From positions 1 through 64,000 of the forward strand of contig JBLINY010000005.1 in NCBI GenBank assembly GCA_047638695.1: a stretch of DNA of 64,000 nt, given 5' to 3'. The DNA is from JAHECQ01 sp047638695 (GTDB lineage Bacteria; Actinomycetota; Acidimicrobiia; Acidimicrobiales; SZUA-35). The position numbers were made by a program, and so were the translations under genes. Positions within the stretch are counted from its first letter, which is position 1; each line of letters begins with the position of its first letter. Positions 53,152 to 60,602 of the stretch are shown here, one piece after another. Under the pieces are notes generated by a model. The model saw only the letters and a list, made by a program, of their open reading frames with translations. It did no database searches and had not been told where the DNA came from.

Positions 53152-54060
53152 CTATTCGGCCAGCGAGACCGTGATCGTTGTGCCCTTACCCGGAGACGAG
53201 TCGATGGAGAAGTCGGCGTTGATCTCTGCGCTGCGTTCCTGCATGATCGATAGCCCGTAATGGTCCGACGTCACCATGGTTGGGTCGAAGCCGGTGCCGT
53301 TGTCATGAATTGAAAGCGTGACTGCCGGTTCAGCAACCAGCCGGACGTCGACCACGGAGGCATCGGAATGGCGGCCCACATTGTTCAACGCCTCCCGAGC
53401 GATACGGCAGAGGGTGAGCGAATGCTCGACCGTAATGAACGTGGGTTGAAGAAGTGCTCGAATAGTGAGATCGCTCAGCGCGCTGCACCTGGCGACGATC
53501 GGAGTGAGTCTTTCCGCTAAGTCAACGATGGACTCGGTTGGCAGCTGGACGTGCTGCATCAGACTTCGTGTCTCTTCTCGCGCTATAGAAGCGAGGCCGT
53601 CGATCTTCTCGATCAGCGCTCGGTCCCGTGAGGTGAGATCCGCACTTCCTAGCGCCATCTCGGTGAGAAGGGCGAGGCTCCAAAGCGTGTTGCTCACCGT
53701 GTCGTGGAGATCGCGCCCGAGTTGTCTGCGCTCTCGTGAAGTCGATTGCCGGTAAGCCGCGGCCGCGCTCTGCTGGGCCACCACAGCGGCGGCCGAGCGC
53801 ACACTTGTAATCGCAAGCTCAAGGCACGCGTCGAGGTCGCGAGTTGCGGCGGTATCGATACCACCCTCCGGCGGTAGCACACCTGATGTGGACAAGTCAT
53901 CGATGATGTTTCTGAGATCGATGACGGCTGGCACAGCTGCGCTTCCGTGCGGCGACGAGTCTGCGAGGTTCAAATCTTCGGTGGCTGTCAATCTCGGCCC
54001 CCCTGGCCGTGCTTCTGTTTGTATCGGTCCAGAGAACCGCCGCCCGCGAGTTGATTGCAC
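53152..54060 (-). CDS. Cytosolic NarL-family sensor histidine kinase
   Basis: In this 302-residue protein, the HisKA_3 box RRQLGRDLHDTVSNTL places the phospho-acceptor at His119. EALNNVGRHSDAS is the N box and DNGTGFDP a G box, with GLSIMQERS and GKGTTITV at the end. No transmembrane helix is seen and the first 100 residues match no sensor domain I know. A palindrome lies just upstream. The receiver-only regulator gene precedes it on the same strand. Confidence 0.85.
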   Translation of the reverse strand: MQSTRGRRFSGPIQTEARPGGPRLTATEDLNLADSSPHGSAAVPAVIDLRNIIDDLSTSGVLPPEGGIDTAATRDLDACLELAITSVRSAAAVVAQQSAAAAYRQSTSRERRQLGRDLHDTVSNTLWSLALLTEMALGSADLTSRDRALIEKIDGLASIAREETRSLMQHVQLPTESIVDLAERLTPIVARCSALSDLTIRALLQPTFITVEHSLTLCRIAREALNNVGRHSDASVVDVRLVAEPAVTLSIHDNGTGFDPTMVTSDHYGLSIMQERSAEINADFSIDSSPGKGTTITVSLAE

Positions 54061-54094
54061 TTACTGCAACAGGATGCTAGCTGAATCACCATCA

Positions 54095-54109
54095 TGCATC
54101 AGTGATGCA
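54095..54109 (-). promoter_or_regulatory. Palindrome upstream of the histidine kinase
   Basis: TGCATCA-G-TGATGCA is perfect over 15 bp. On the minus strand TAGCAT (a possible -10) lies 15 bp further on and the GTG start 13 nt after that, so the palindrome would overlap the -35 region. Confidence 0.45.
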
Positions 54110-54182
54110 GGGACCTAGGTGACGCAGAAGTGCCTAGGGTGCGGTAGCAGTTGGGGTGCTGCTCTTCCCATCTCACGTGGCT

Positions 54183-54575
54183 CTAACTGGGAGTGTCGGG
54201 GAAAGACTCTCGACCACTTGCTACTAACCGGATGGCATCGCGTAGTTCGTCGAGCGAGGTTCCCTTGGCGACGAAACCGCTACATCCAGCCTTGCGAGCC
54301 GCATCATGACCCGCTCGTTCAGCGCCGCTCATCAGCAGAACGCGAGTGCGACTCGTTTCGGCTGCAGTTTTGGCGGCCTCGGTGCCGCGCCGAGTGCCCA
54401 AGCGAAAGTCGACCAACAGGACGTCGATCTCAAGTTCGTCAAGGCGACCCTCGAGTGGTTCCAAGCCGGTTGCCGTCTCGACGACCTCTATGTCCAGGGT
54501 TGCTGATAACCCAAGCGACAAGCTGTCCAGGAGCATGGCGTGATCATCGACGATGGCGACTCGGATGGGAATCAT
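54183..54575 (-). CDS. Receiver-only response regulator
   Basis: In this 130-residue REC domain, the acidic pocket is Asp10-Asp11 (IVDDH). The phospho-acceptor is Asp56 (LVDFRLG), the switch residue is Ser83 (LMSGA) and the conserved Lys is Lys104 (VAKG). The sequence resembles NarL-type receivers but ends at GRESFPDTPS without a helix-turn-helix. It is probably a phosphorelay or CheY-like partner of the kinase downstream. Confidence 0.85.
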   Translation of the reverse strand: MIPIRVAIVDDHAMLLDSLSLGLSATLDIEVVETATGLEPLEGRLDELEIDVLLVDFRLGTRRGTEAAKTAAETSRTRVLLMSGAERAGHDAARKAGCSGFVAKGTSLDELRDAIRLVASGRESFPDTPS

Positions 54576-54808
54576 GGTGACCTTCGTCTTGCGGCGACAA
54601 CAAACGAGAGTACCTGAGGCTCTCATGTCACGTAGGGCACCAAACTCGAACCCTGGAAATTGGCGGTCCACCACCTGGCAACACCTTCAGCGCCTAACTC
54701 ATCGACCTGTTGGTGCCGAGACTCGTCAAAATGGGCAGAGGCGACGCGACCGGACGGACTCGGAGGTCTGGCCGTGATCAGTCGTCACGCCTCTGACTCG
54801 GAGACCGC

Positions 54809-56242
54809 ATGATCGGCTCGGTCGTTGATGCTCTTCTGCTGCTCGTCGGCCTGGCGATCCTGGGTGGTGCTTTGGCGCATGCTCTTCTGATCCCCGCAGC
54901 GGTGATCGATCTTCGGCGATCGAAGGCCCGCGACCGGCATCGGCTCTGGCGGCGAGTACTCGCCTCTCCGTCGGCGCCGAGGGTGTCGGTGTTGGTTCCC
55001 GTATTCAATGAGGAGGCGACGATTCTCGAGTCGCTACAAGGAATTCGCTCGTTGACGTACCAGAACCTTGAAATTGTCGTGGTCAACGACGGCTCCACAG
55101 ATGCCACCGAGACGACGCTGATCGAAGGTCTGGACCTTGTCGAAGTCCGCTCAGAGTACGAAGAGCCATTCGAGACCGAGACCGTCGTCCGCTTGTATCG
55201 ATCCCGAACCGATCAGCGGTTGGTCGTGGCCCAGAAGCTCAACGGCGGCAAGGCAGATGCCCTCAACGCCGCTCTCAATCTGGCTTCCGGTTCGCTGGTC
55301 TGTGCCATCGATGGAGAGACGACCGTCTCACCTGACGCCCTTCAGAAACTGGTCGTGTCCTTTGTCGACCGGTCCGATGTCGTCGCCGCAGGGGGGTCGC
55401 TTCGTCTTTCGAATAGTAGCCTCGAGCCGGGATTGACCGGTCTGCGTGCTGTTTTTCCGCGAAGCCTCTGGGCCGCGTGTCAGGCGGTCGAGTACGCCCG
55501 AGCCGGTCTGATCAGCATGCCGGCATGGAATCAACTCGGTGGGAACCTGATCACCACGGGCGCGTTCGGCGTCTTCCGGCGATCCCGGATTATCGAGGCG
55601 GGCGGGTATCTCGACGGTTCAATTGGGGAAGACGCCGAGTTGATCGTGAGGCTCCGGCGCCTTGGTTACGAGAACGGGCATTTGGCCCGAGTCGTCTTCA
55701 TCGCCGACCCGGTCGCGTGGACAGATGCGCCCGAGCGATTGTCTGAGCTGCGGCGCCAGCGAAACCGTTGGTATCGGGGTTTGTTGGAGGTCCTGACGCG
55801 GCATCGGGGGATGATCTTTCGGCCAAGATATCGCTCAGCAGGCCTCCTCGCCCTGCCCTACTTGCTGCTGGTGGAGGCGTTGGCACCGATCATTGAGGCA
55901 TTCGGGCTCGTCGTGCTGGCAACGGCGGTTTTCGCTGGTCTGGTGTCGGCGGAACAGCTTGCCTTCATGGCCGCGGTGTACAGCCTCGGTCTTCTCGTCT
56001 CGATAGCGGCACTGCTTCTGGACGACGTCGCCTTCGGTACCCCAAAGAGCCTTGCCGGCCGGCTCAGGATGGTGGTGGTTGCAACCATCGAACACCTGGT
56101 CTTTCGTCCGCTCACTGTTTGGTGGCGTCTCGATGGATTGCATGATTGGCTACGTGGTCGCGGCGACTGGGGAACACAGGTCCGCCGAGGTATGGGGCCG
56201 AAAACGGAGTTGCCCCCAGCACTGCCCAAGATTCGCGTCTAG
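54809..56242 (+). CDS. Family 2 glycosyltransferase, membrane-bound (BcsA/hyaluronan synthase-like)
   Basis: This 477-residue protein has an N-terminal helix, then SVLVPVFNEEATILESL and VVNDGSTDATE as the GT-A nucleotide site. The catalytic motifs follow as DGETTV, GEDAEL and QRNRWYRG (the Q(Q/R)xRW signature). Several helices follow near residues 345-440. It is processive-type and would polymerise or transfer a sugar across the membrane. It lies near flagellar genes, but a role in flagellin glycosylation is only a guess. Confidence 0.85.
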   Translation: MIGSVVDALLLLVGLAILGGALAHALLIPAAVIDLRRSKARDRHRLWRRVLASPSAPRVSVLVPVFNEEATILESLQGIRSLTYQNLEIVVVNDGSTDATETTLIEGLDLVEVRSEYEEPFETETVVRLYRSRTDQRLVVAQKLNGGKADALNAALNLASGSLVCAIDGETTVSPDALQKLVVSFVDRSDVVAAGGSLRLSNSSLEPGLTGLRAVFPRSLWAACQAVEYARAGLISMPAWNQLGGNLITTGAFGVFRRSRIIEAGGYLDGSIGEDAELIVRLRRLGYENGHLARVVFIADPVAWTDAPERLSELRRQRNRWYRGLLEVLTRHRGMIFRPRYRSAGLLALPYLLLVEALAPIIEAFGLVVLATAVFAGLVSAEQLAFMAAVYSLGLLVSIAALLLDDVAFGTPKSLAGRLRMVVVATIEHLVFRPLTVWWRLDGLHDWLRGRGDWGTQVRRGMGPKTELPPALPKIRV

Positions 56243-56312
56243 CCAAATTGGTAGACCGGCCCGTCATTCGGTCCGAGCCGAGCATCGGTCCATCACAGTG
56301 AGTTGTCGAGTT

Positions 56313-56337
56313 GTCGCTGCAACGAATCTGCAGCGAC
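56313..56337 (+). promoter_or_regulatory. Hairpin next to a Shine-Dalgarno
   Basis: GTCGCTGCA (56313-56321) and TGCAGCGAC (56329-56337) form a 9-bp stem with a 7-nt loop. It ends directly before GGAGGAG (56338-56344), the ribosome-binding site of the small gene at 56349, and could modulate its translation. Confidence 0.5.
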
Positions 56338-56348
56338 GGAGGAGTGAG

Positions 56349-56609
56349 ATGGACACGAACGCCACAGGAGAATCTGACATGTCGAAGGAGTCAAGGCGAG
56401 CCCTGCATGCGTACATCAGTCCCGACGCACACACGCTCTGGCATGACTTCGGTCGAGATCAGGGTGTGAGCGTCAGCGCGGTGCTGGAGGTGTTTGCCGC
56501 CGAACTGGCCCTTGATGGGCCTACATCGACGGAGCCGATGCATGATCGTCTTCAATCTGTCGTTGCCACGGCACGGGGACTGGACTACCGACGGCGACGG
56601 CTTGTCTGA
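56349..56609 (+). CDS. Small protein, possibly RHH-like
   Basis: In this 86-residue protein, the core RALHAYISPDAHTLWHDFGR, followed by DQGVSVSAVLEVFAAELA, looks like a short strand and two helices, as in ribbon-helix-helix regulators. The strong GGAGGAG fits ATG 56349. No homologue comes to mind with certainty. It lies just before the regulators with palindromic upstream sites. Confidence 0.55.
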   Translation: MDTNATGESDMSKESRRALHAYISPDAHTLWHDFGRDQGVSVSAVLEVFAAELALDGPTSTEPMHDRLQSVVATARGLDYRRRRLV

Positions 56610-56681
56610 GTCCCGGATGAGTGTGGCGGCAGGAATCCGGCGAATGTTTGTATCAAAACCTACGTAGTAAATGGTCATCTT

Positions 56682-56699
56682 CCTATCAAATTTGATAGG
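56682..56699. promoter_or_regulatory. Palindromic operator candidate 1
   Basis: CCTATCAAATTTGATAGG is a perfect 18-bp palindrome in an AT-rich patch upstream of the LuxR-type regulator at 56753. A similar 16-mer follows 38 bp later, centre to centre. Confidence 0.65.
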
Positions 56700-56720
56700 T
56701 AAGCGAAGACTGTAGCACCC

Positions 56721-56736
56721 CTATCAATTTAGATAG
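56721..56736. promoter_or_regulatory. Palindromic operator candidate 2
   Basis: CTATCAATTTAGATAG is a near-perfect palindrome related to the 56682 site, ending 16 bp before the ATG at 56753. Confidence 0.6.
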
Positions 56737-56752
56737 TCATGTCTACTAAGTG

Positions 56753-57412
56753 ATGAAAGATGTGCGATGGCGCACGAATATCATCCTTGTGGAAGCATCA
56801 CCGATACGCGTAATCCTTTGTGAGTCACGTCGGGTAATTGGGGAGGCGCTAGGTGAGCATCTGACAAGAACCGAAGGCCTCTACTGTCTCGGCATAGCCA
56901 AGAGCTACTTCGCTGCCCGCCGAGCCCTCGCCGGCGTATCGGCCGATGTGGTGCTGGTGGGGCTGAACTTTCATGAAGAGGAAGTTCGCTCACTTATCGG
57001 TGAATGTGCGCCTGGGCGGGTCGTCTTTCTGGCCAATCAAGTAACACAGTCGATGGTTGCTCTTCAGGCCGAATACCCAACATTTACCGTCGTGTCGGCG
57101 GCGGCATCACTGGCTGACCTCGTCGAAAATCTGCGCGGCGAGCCGGGAGTCGATCTTCTTGGCGATGCCGTGCCGACCGGGCACCTATCGCCCCGTGAGT
57201 CCCAGACGCTGAGTCTGCTGGTTCAGGGGATGAGCCCGACAGACATCTCTGAACATCTGTACGTCTCGATTCATACGGTCCGCTTTCATATCAGGGCACT
57301 ACTGGCCAAGTTGGACGTGAGTAGTCAGGCCGCGGCGATCGTGGCCGGAATCGAGCAAGGACTCGTGTCGCCCCCGGCACTTACGTCCCACGTTCACGCC
57401 GGGGTCGCCTGA
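56753..57412 (+). CDS. LuxR-type regulator with degenerate receiver
   Basis: In this 219-residue protein the C-terminal helix-turn-helix is LSPRESQTLSLLVQGMSPTD, followed by ISEHLYVSIHTVRFHIRALL (GerE type). The N-terminal domain has the receiver layout, but the acidic pocket (CESRR), the phospho-acceptor position (VVLVGLNFHEE) and the Lys are not conserved. It is therefore unlikely to be phosphorylated normally. GTG 56750 immediately precedes ATG 56753. Confidence 0.8.
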   Translation: MKDVRWRTNIILVEASPIRVILCESRRVIGEALGEHLTRTEGLYCLGIAKSYFAARRALAGVSADVVLVGLNFHEEEVRSLIGECAPGRVVFLANQVTQSMVALQAEYPTFTVVSAAASLADLVENLRGEPGVDLLGDAVPTGHLSPRESQTLSLLVQGMSPTDISEHLYVSIHTVRFHIRALLAKLDVSSQAAAIVAGIEQGLVSPPALTSHVHAGVA

Positions 57413-57581
57413 GGTAGGCCGAGATCGGTACCGCTGCTGCGATCTGCACCCGCTGCCGCGACCAGCACGACCGGTGGCCGTCTCGCGCCAACCCATCGCT
57501 ATTTCACGAACAAGTCCCGAGGACGAACAACCTCCCAAAATTGGTAAGTGTCACCGACAGGGGTTGACCTGCGCAACTACG

Positions 57582-58304
57582 GTGCATTCCTTGACCACGA
57601 GTCAGCACGTTTCCCGGGTATCGCTCGTCGACGACCATCGCTTGTTTGCCGAGGCGCTAACTCTGGCCCTTGAACTTTCAAGTGATCTTCGAGTCACGAG
57701 CAACTCCATCGATGCTCCGACCGGCTTCGATGCCATCGTCCAAACCCAGCCGGATGTGGCAGTTGTCGACTACCGGCTCAAGGGGTCCGACACAGGAGTT
57801 GACCTCGCCCGGCGCATTCGGGCGGCCGAGGGCCGGGAATCGGCCTGGTTGGCGCGGCTGCCCATCGTCTTGTTGACCGGGTTCCCTACCCCCGGCGTTC
57901 TGCGAACAGCGGCCACGCTTGACGGCGTAAGCGTGCTGTCGAAGGACTCGCCGATTGTCGACATCGTGGCGGCGCTGCGGGCCGTTCTCGTCGGTACGGC
58001 GCTAACTGCCATGCCGGAGCAGAATTCGTTCGGTCTGACGCGCGGTGAACTGGAGGTACTCGAGTTCCTGTCGACGGGTTTGAACGCCAGCGAGATTTCT
58101 CGAACGCTTTGCGTGACGATTCATGCCGTCCGAGCTCGGATAAAGACGACCCTCAAGAAGCTCGACGTCAACAGCCAGCTTGAGGCAGTTGCGATAGCCA
58201 CCCGACGTGGAATCGTTGTCCCGCCACAGAGTGACCAGAGGTCCAAGGGCGTCGGTCAGCTTCACCACACTTCCCAGCTGATCCCGGATCATTCTGCCGT
58301 TTGA
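57582..58304 (+). CDS. LuxR-type response regulator
   Basis: From GTG 57582 this is 240 residues; TTG 57591 and an upstream GTG at 57474 are alternatives. The receiver is complete: VDDHRLF (acidic pocket), VVDYRLKG (phospho-Asp), LLTGF and SKDSP (Lys). The helix-turn-helix is LTRGELEVLEFLSTGLNASE, then ISRTLCVTIHAVRARI. It may respond to the kinase at 53152. A third copy of the palindrome family lies after its stop. Confidence 0.8.
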   Translation: MHSLTTSQHVSRVSLVDDHRLFAEALTLALELSSDLRVTSNSIDAPTGFDAIVQTQPDVAVVDYRLKGSDTGVDLARRIRAAEGRESAWLARLPIVLLTGFPTPGVLRTAATLDGVSVLSKDSPIVDIVAALRAVLVGTALTAMPEQNSFGLTRGELEVLEFLSTGLNASEISRTLCVTIHAVRARIKTTLKKLDVNSQLEAVAIATRRGIVVPPQSDQRSKGVGQLHHTSQLIPDHSAV

Positions 58305-58317
58305 CCGCCGCGCTCAC

Positions 58318-58333
58318 CTATCTATTTAGACAG
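58318..58333. promoter_or_regulatory. Palindromic operator candidate 3
   Basis: CTATCTATTTAGACAG matches the CTATCwAwTTwGATAG pattern of 56682 and 56721 with two changes. It lies upstream of the small membrane protein. Confidence 0.45.
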
Positions 58334-58383
58334 AATGCGTGTCATTGCCTGCGAGATGGTGGGCTCACTTCCGAACGAGCCCT

Positions 58384-58818
58384 ATGGACAGAGAGCGCCT
58401 CGCGTCGATTCTGAATAGCGGCCGTGAGTTGGCAGTTATCCGTCTATTCTGCAACCTGTTGGTGCTGTCATCGCCGTTTGTTGCCTTCGGCATAGTTTGG
58501 TGGCTGAGACCAGTTCTTCAATCGGTGTCCTCCGACTCATCATCGTCTCCCGACATCATGATGCTCTGCCTATTTCTTGGAATTCCTACAGCTCTGGCGT
58601 TGCGGCGATGGCGGATGCTGCTGATTACTAGCACGCGGCTCGATAATAGTCAGAGGCTCAACACGATGGCAGAGAGCACCTCGGTGGTCGCCGGCTCGAC
58701 CAGGTCGGCTGTTTCTGCAGCTCGGCAGATCACCCCGGTCTCAACGACGATCGTGCTTCACTGCACTTCCCGTCCGGTCCGACGCTCGACGCGTTGTCAT
58801 CGACGTCCGGTTGCCTGA
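58384..58818 (+). CDS. Hypothetical small membrane protein
   Basis: This 144-residue protein has two likely transmembrane segments (LLVLSSPFVAFGIVWWL and IMMLCLFLGIPTALAL) and a Ser/Thr/Arg-rich tail. No family is recognised. The frame may start at GTG 58339. The tail is low complexity and the gene could be shorter or decayed. Confidence 0.4.
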   Translation: MDRERLASILNSGRELAVIRLFCNLLVLSSPFVAFGIVWWLRPVLQSVSSDSSSSPDIMMLCLFLGIPTALALRRWRMLLITSTRLDNSQRLNTMAESTSVVAGSTRSAVSAARQITPVSTTIVLHCTSRPVRRSTRCHRRPVA

Positions 58819-58892
58819 GAGCATCCCTGCCGGTTTGACTAGTTCAACAGCGAACCCGTCAAACGCGCCGAGGCTGTACCGATCCGGAGACC

Positions 58893-59519
58893 ATGACCTT
58901 CACACCCGGCATCAGTTCGATCACGGGTCGCATCAACTCCATTGAGCAGAAAATCGCTCAGCTCGAACAGCGGGGCCGTACGAATGGCCTTGAGCCACTC
59001 GGCTTTGGGATGATGCTCGACAATCAAGTCGCGGCGAACGCTCAGGTCACAACGTTGGGTGGTGTGTTCGATAGTGCAGGCTTGACACCCGCGACTCAAC
59101 GAGCGCCCGGCCAGTACGGTCGACTCCAGCCCCCGGCAGCACTCGTGGCCTTCGGCAACGGGCAGGTGCCGGCGGCAGCCCTCGAGCCCGTCGGCGATAC
59201 GGGCCACCGTCTATGGGCTCCTGCAGCCAACGGCCTGACTCGTCTCATAGCCAATGCCGAAGCGGCCGGAGTGACGATTGGGATCACCGACAGCTACCGA
59301 CCGCTTGGTGTTCAAGAGCGACTGGCGAAAGAGAAGGGTCTCTACAGCCAGGGAGGGCTGGCAGCCACACCAGGGACCTCAAACCACGGTTGGGGACTGG
59401 CGACAGATCTCGACTTGGATGCCGACGCCCTTGCGTGGATGCGAGAGAACGGACAGCGGTACGGGTTTGTCGAAGACGTGCCACGCGAGTCGTGGCATTG
59501 GACCTACCGGCCCGACTGA
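58893..59519 (+). CDS. M15-family D,D-peptidase (VanY-like)
   Basis: This 208-residue protein has an N-terminal helical segment (RINSIEQKIAQLEQ) with no signal peptide. A zinc peptidase domain follows, with His165 (SNHGWG), Asp172 (ATDLD), Glu199 and His202 (ESWHWTY). It cleaves peptidoglycan D-Ala cross-links. Its place next to csrA-fliW-flhF-flhA and lack of a secretion signal suggest export through the flagellar apparatus as a rod-stage muralytic enzyme, in place of FlgJ. This is inference. Confidence 0.85.
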   Translation: MTFTPGISSITGRINSIEQKIAQLEQRGRTNGLEPLGFGMMLDNQVAANAQVTTLGGVFDSAGLTPATQRAPGQYGRLQPPAALVAFGNGQVPAAALEPVGDTGHRLWAPAANGLTRLIANAEAAGVTIGITDSYRPLGVQERLAKEKGLYSQGGLAATPGTSNHGWGLATDLDLDADALAWMRENGQRYGFVEDVPRESWHWTYRPD

Positions 59520-59555
59520 CTGAGCCTGAACTGTCTGACTGACTGAACTGAACTC

Positions 59556-59789
59556 TCAGGTTTTCTTCGGCGGCCTCGGAAGCTGAGCGGTGCCAGACGA
59601 AGCCGGGCGGGCCGCTGCATCGCGGTTGGCTTGGCTGATCTCGGCCGCCACTTCGTCTCGATGCACCGAGACCTCGCGCGGTGCTCGAATGCCGAGACGA
59701 ACCTGGTCGCCGCGAATCTCAATGACGGTCACAATGATGTCAGAGCTGATCACAATCGATTGGTTGGGACGTCGACTGAGTACGAGCAT
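59556..59789 (-). CDS. csrA: CsrA carbon-storage/flagellin regulator
   Basis: In this 77-residue protein, MLVLSRRPNQSIVI and VTVIEIRGDQVRLGIRAPRE, followed by VSVHRDEV, are the CsrA core. The C-terminal Lys/Pro/Ala tail is longer than the usual 60-65 residues. It binds GGA motifs in mRNA leaders and is antagonised by FliW. The ATG overlaps the fliW stop (TGATG), so expression is coupled. Confidence 0.93.
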   Translation of the reverse strand: MLVLSRRPNQSIVISSDIIVTVIEIRGDQVRLGIRAPREVSVHRDEVAAEISQANRDAAARPASSGTAQLPRPPKKT

Positions 59790-60217
59790 CAGGCCACCAC
59801 CAAGGGTTCCTTGGTGGTGTAGTCGCCGGTGTTGAGAACGATCTGGCGCCCACATCGAGACTTGTTGTTCACGATGATCGGCCCCAGAAGGTTGGCGGTG
59901 ACGTCGGTGAGGTCATCGCCGTCATAGTTGGTCGTGAGGAGGAGGTAGACCGCAGATTCTGTTGGATCGTCGAGACCGATCTCGGCGAGGACATCATCGG
60001 GGACATCCAGCTCGTAGTCGGGGAAGAACGACCACGGATGCATGGCTAGGAAGGCAGTCTCGGCATCTTCGACGCTCTGGATCCAGAAGTAGTCGTCATC
60101 GATCTCGATCACGGCGTAGCTACGCCCCTCAGGAAAGCCGAGAATGCCCGGCCCGAGGTCGTAAATTTGCTCGTCGTCTAGGTCGAGCTCCCCCAACCGT
60201 GTCGAACTAACTTTCAC
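59789..60217 (-). CDS. fliW: FliW flagellar assembly factor
   Basis: This 142-residue protein from GTG 60217 reads VSSTRLGELDLDDEQIYDLG, followed by PGILGFPEG, and LLTTNYDGDDLTDVTANLLG, then PIIVNN, the FliW signature regions. FliW binds flagellin and CsrA to link flagellin supply to translation. ATG 60271 (overlapping the upstream stop) would add 18 residues that do not match the family, so I favour the GTG. Confidence 0.9.
   Translation of the reverse strand: MKVSSTRLGELDLDDEQIYDLGPGILGFPEGRSYAVIEIDDDYFWIQSVEDAETAFLAMHPWSFFPDYELDVPDDVLAEIGLDDPTESAVYLLLTTNYDGDDLTDVTANLLGPIIVNNKSRCGRQIVLNTGDYTTKEPLVVA
59795..59819 (-). promoter_or_regulatory. Hairpin covering the csrA ribosome-binding region
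   Basis: On the minus strand CACCACCAAG (59819-59810) pairs perfectly with CTTGGTGGTG (59804-59795) around GAACC. The right arm supplies the GGTGG just before the csrA ATG. AAGGA spans the loop edge, the core of a CsrA binding site. The hairpin lies inside the last codons of fliW. Confidence 0.6.
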
Positions 60218-60263
60218 CTTGGTGAGCCTACTCCCGGATGACCTGTCGGTCTGGGTTCTTCGG

Positions 60264-60602
60264 CTACTCATCGTCGCCGATCGGCAGCGGTATACCGTAG
60301 TCCTGGGCATCCGCTGGCTGGTCGGTCGGCGAGACCTCATCAGCTGGCTGAGGCTTGGCACTCGGCATCAGGCTGCGTACCACTCGGGTGAGAACTGACG
60401 CACCGACGACGCAGGCGAGAACAACGATAACGAAATGGGCGATAGCCAACTCGTACTGTTCCCGACCGGTGGCAGCGGCGAGCAACGAGTTGCGGCCGAG
60501 GAAGAGACCGAGGAGTAGCGCCAGGCCGAGAACACCGCCGTCCAGCCGGGTCGAGGACCCGGCTGCGACCAGCTCGACCCGCGACGTCGGCTGGTCAGCC
60601 AT
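60264..60602 (-). CDS. Small membrane protein in flagellar block
   Basis: This 112-residue protein has two transmembrane helices (GVLGLALLLGLFLGRNSLL and LAIAHFVIVVLACVVGASVL), then a cytoplasmic tail rich in Pro, Asp and Gln. No family is recognised. Its ATG overlaps the flhF stop and its own stop lies just before fliW, so it is part of the operon. Confidence 0.65.
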   Translation of the reverse strand: MADQPTSRVELVAAGSSTRLDGGVLGLALLLGLFLGRNSLLAAATGREQYELAIAHFVIVVLACVVGASVLTRVVRSLMPSAKPQPADEVSPTDQPADAQDYGIPLPIGDDE

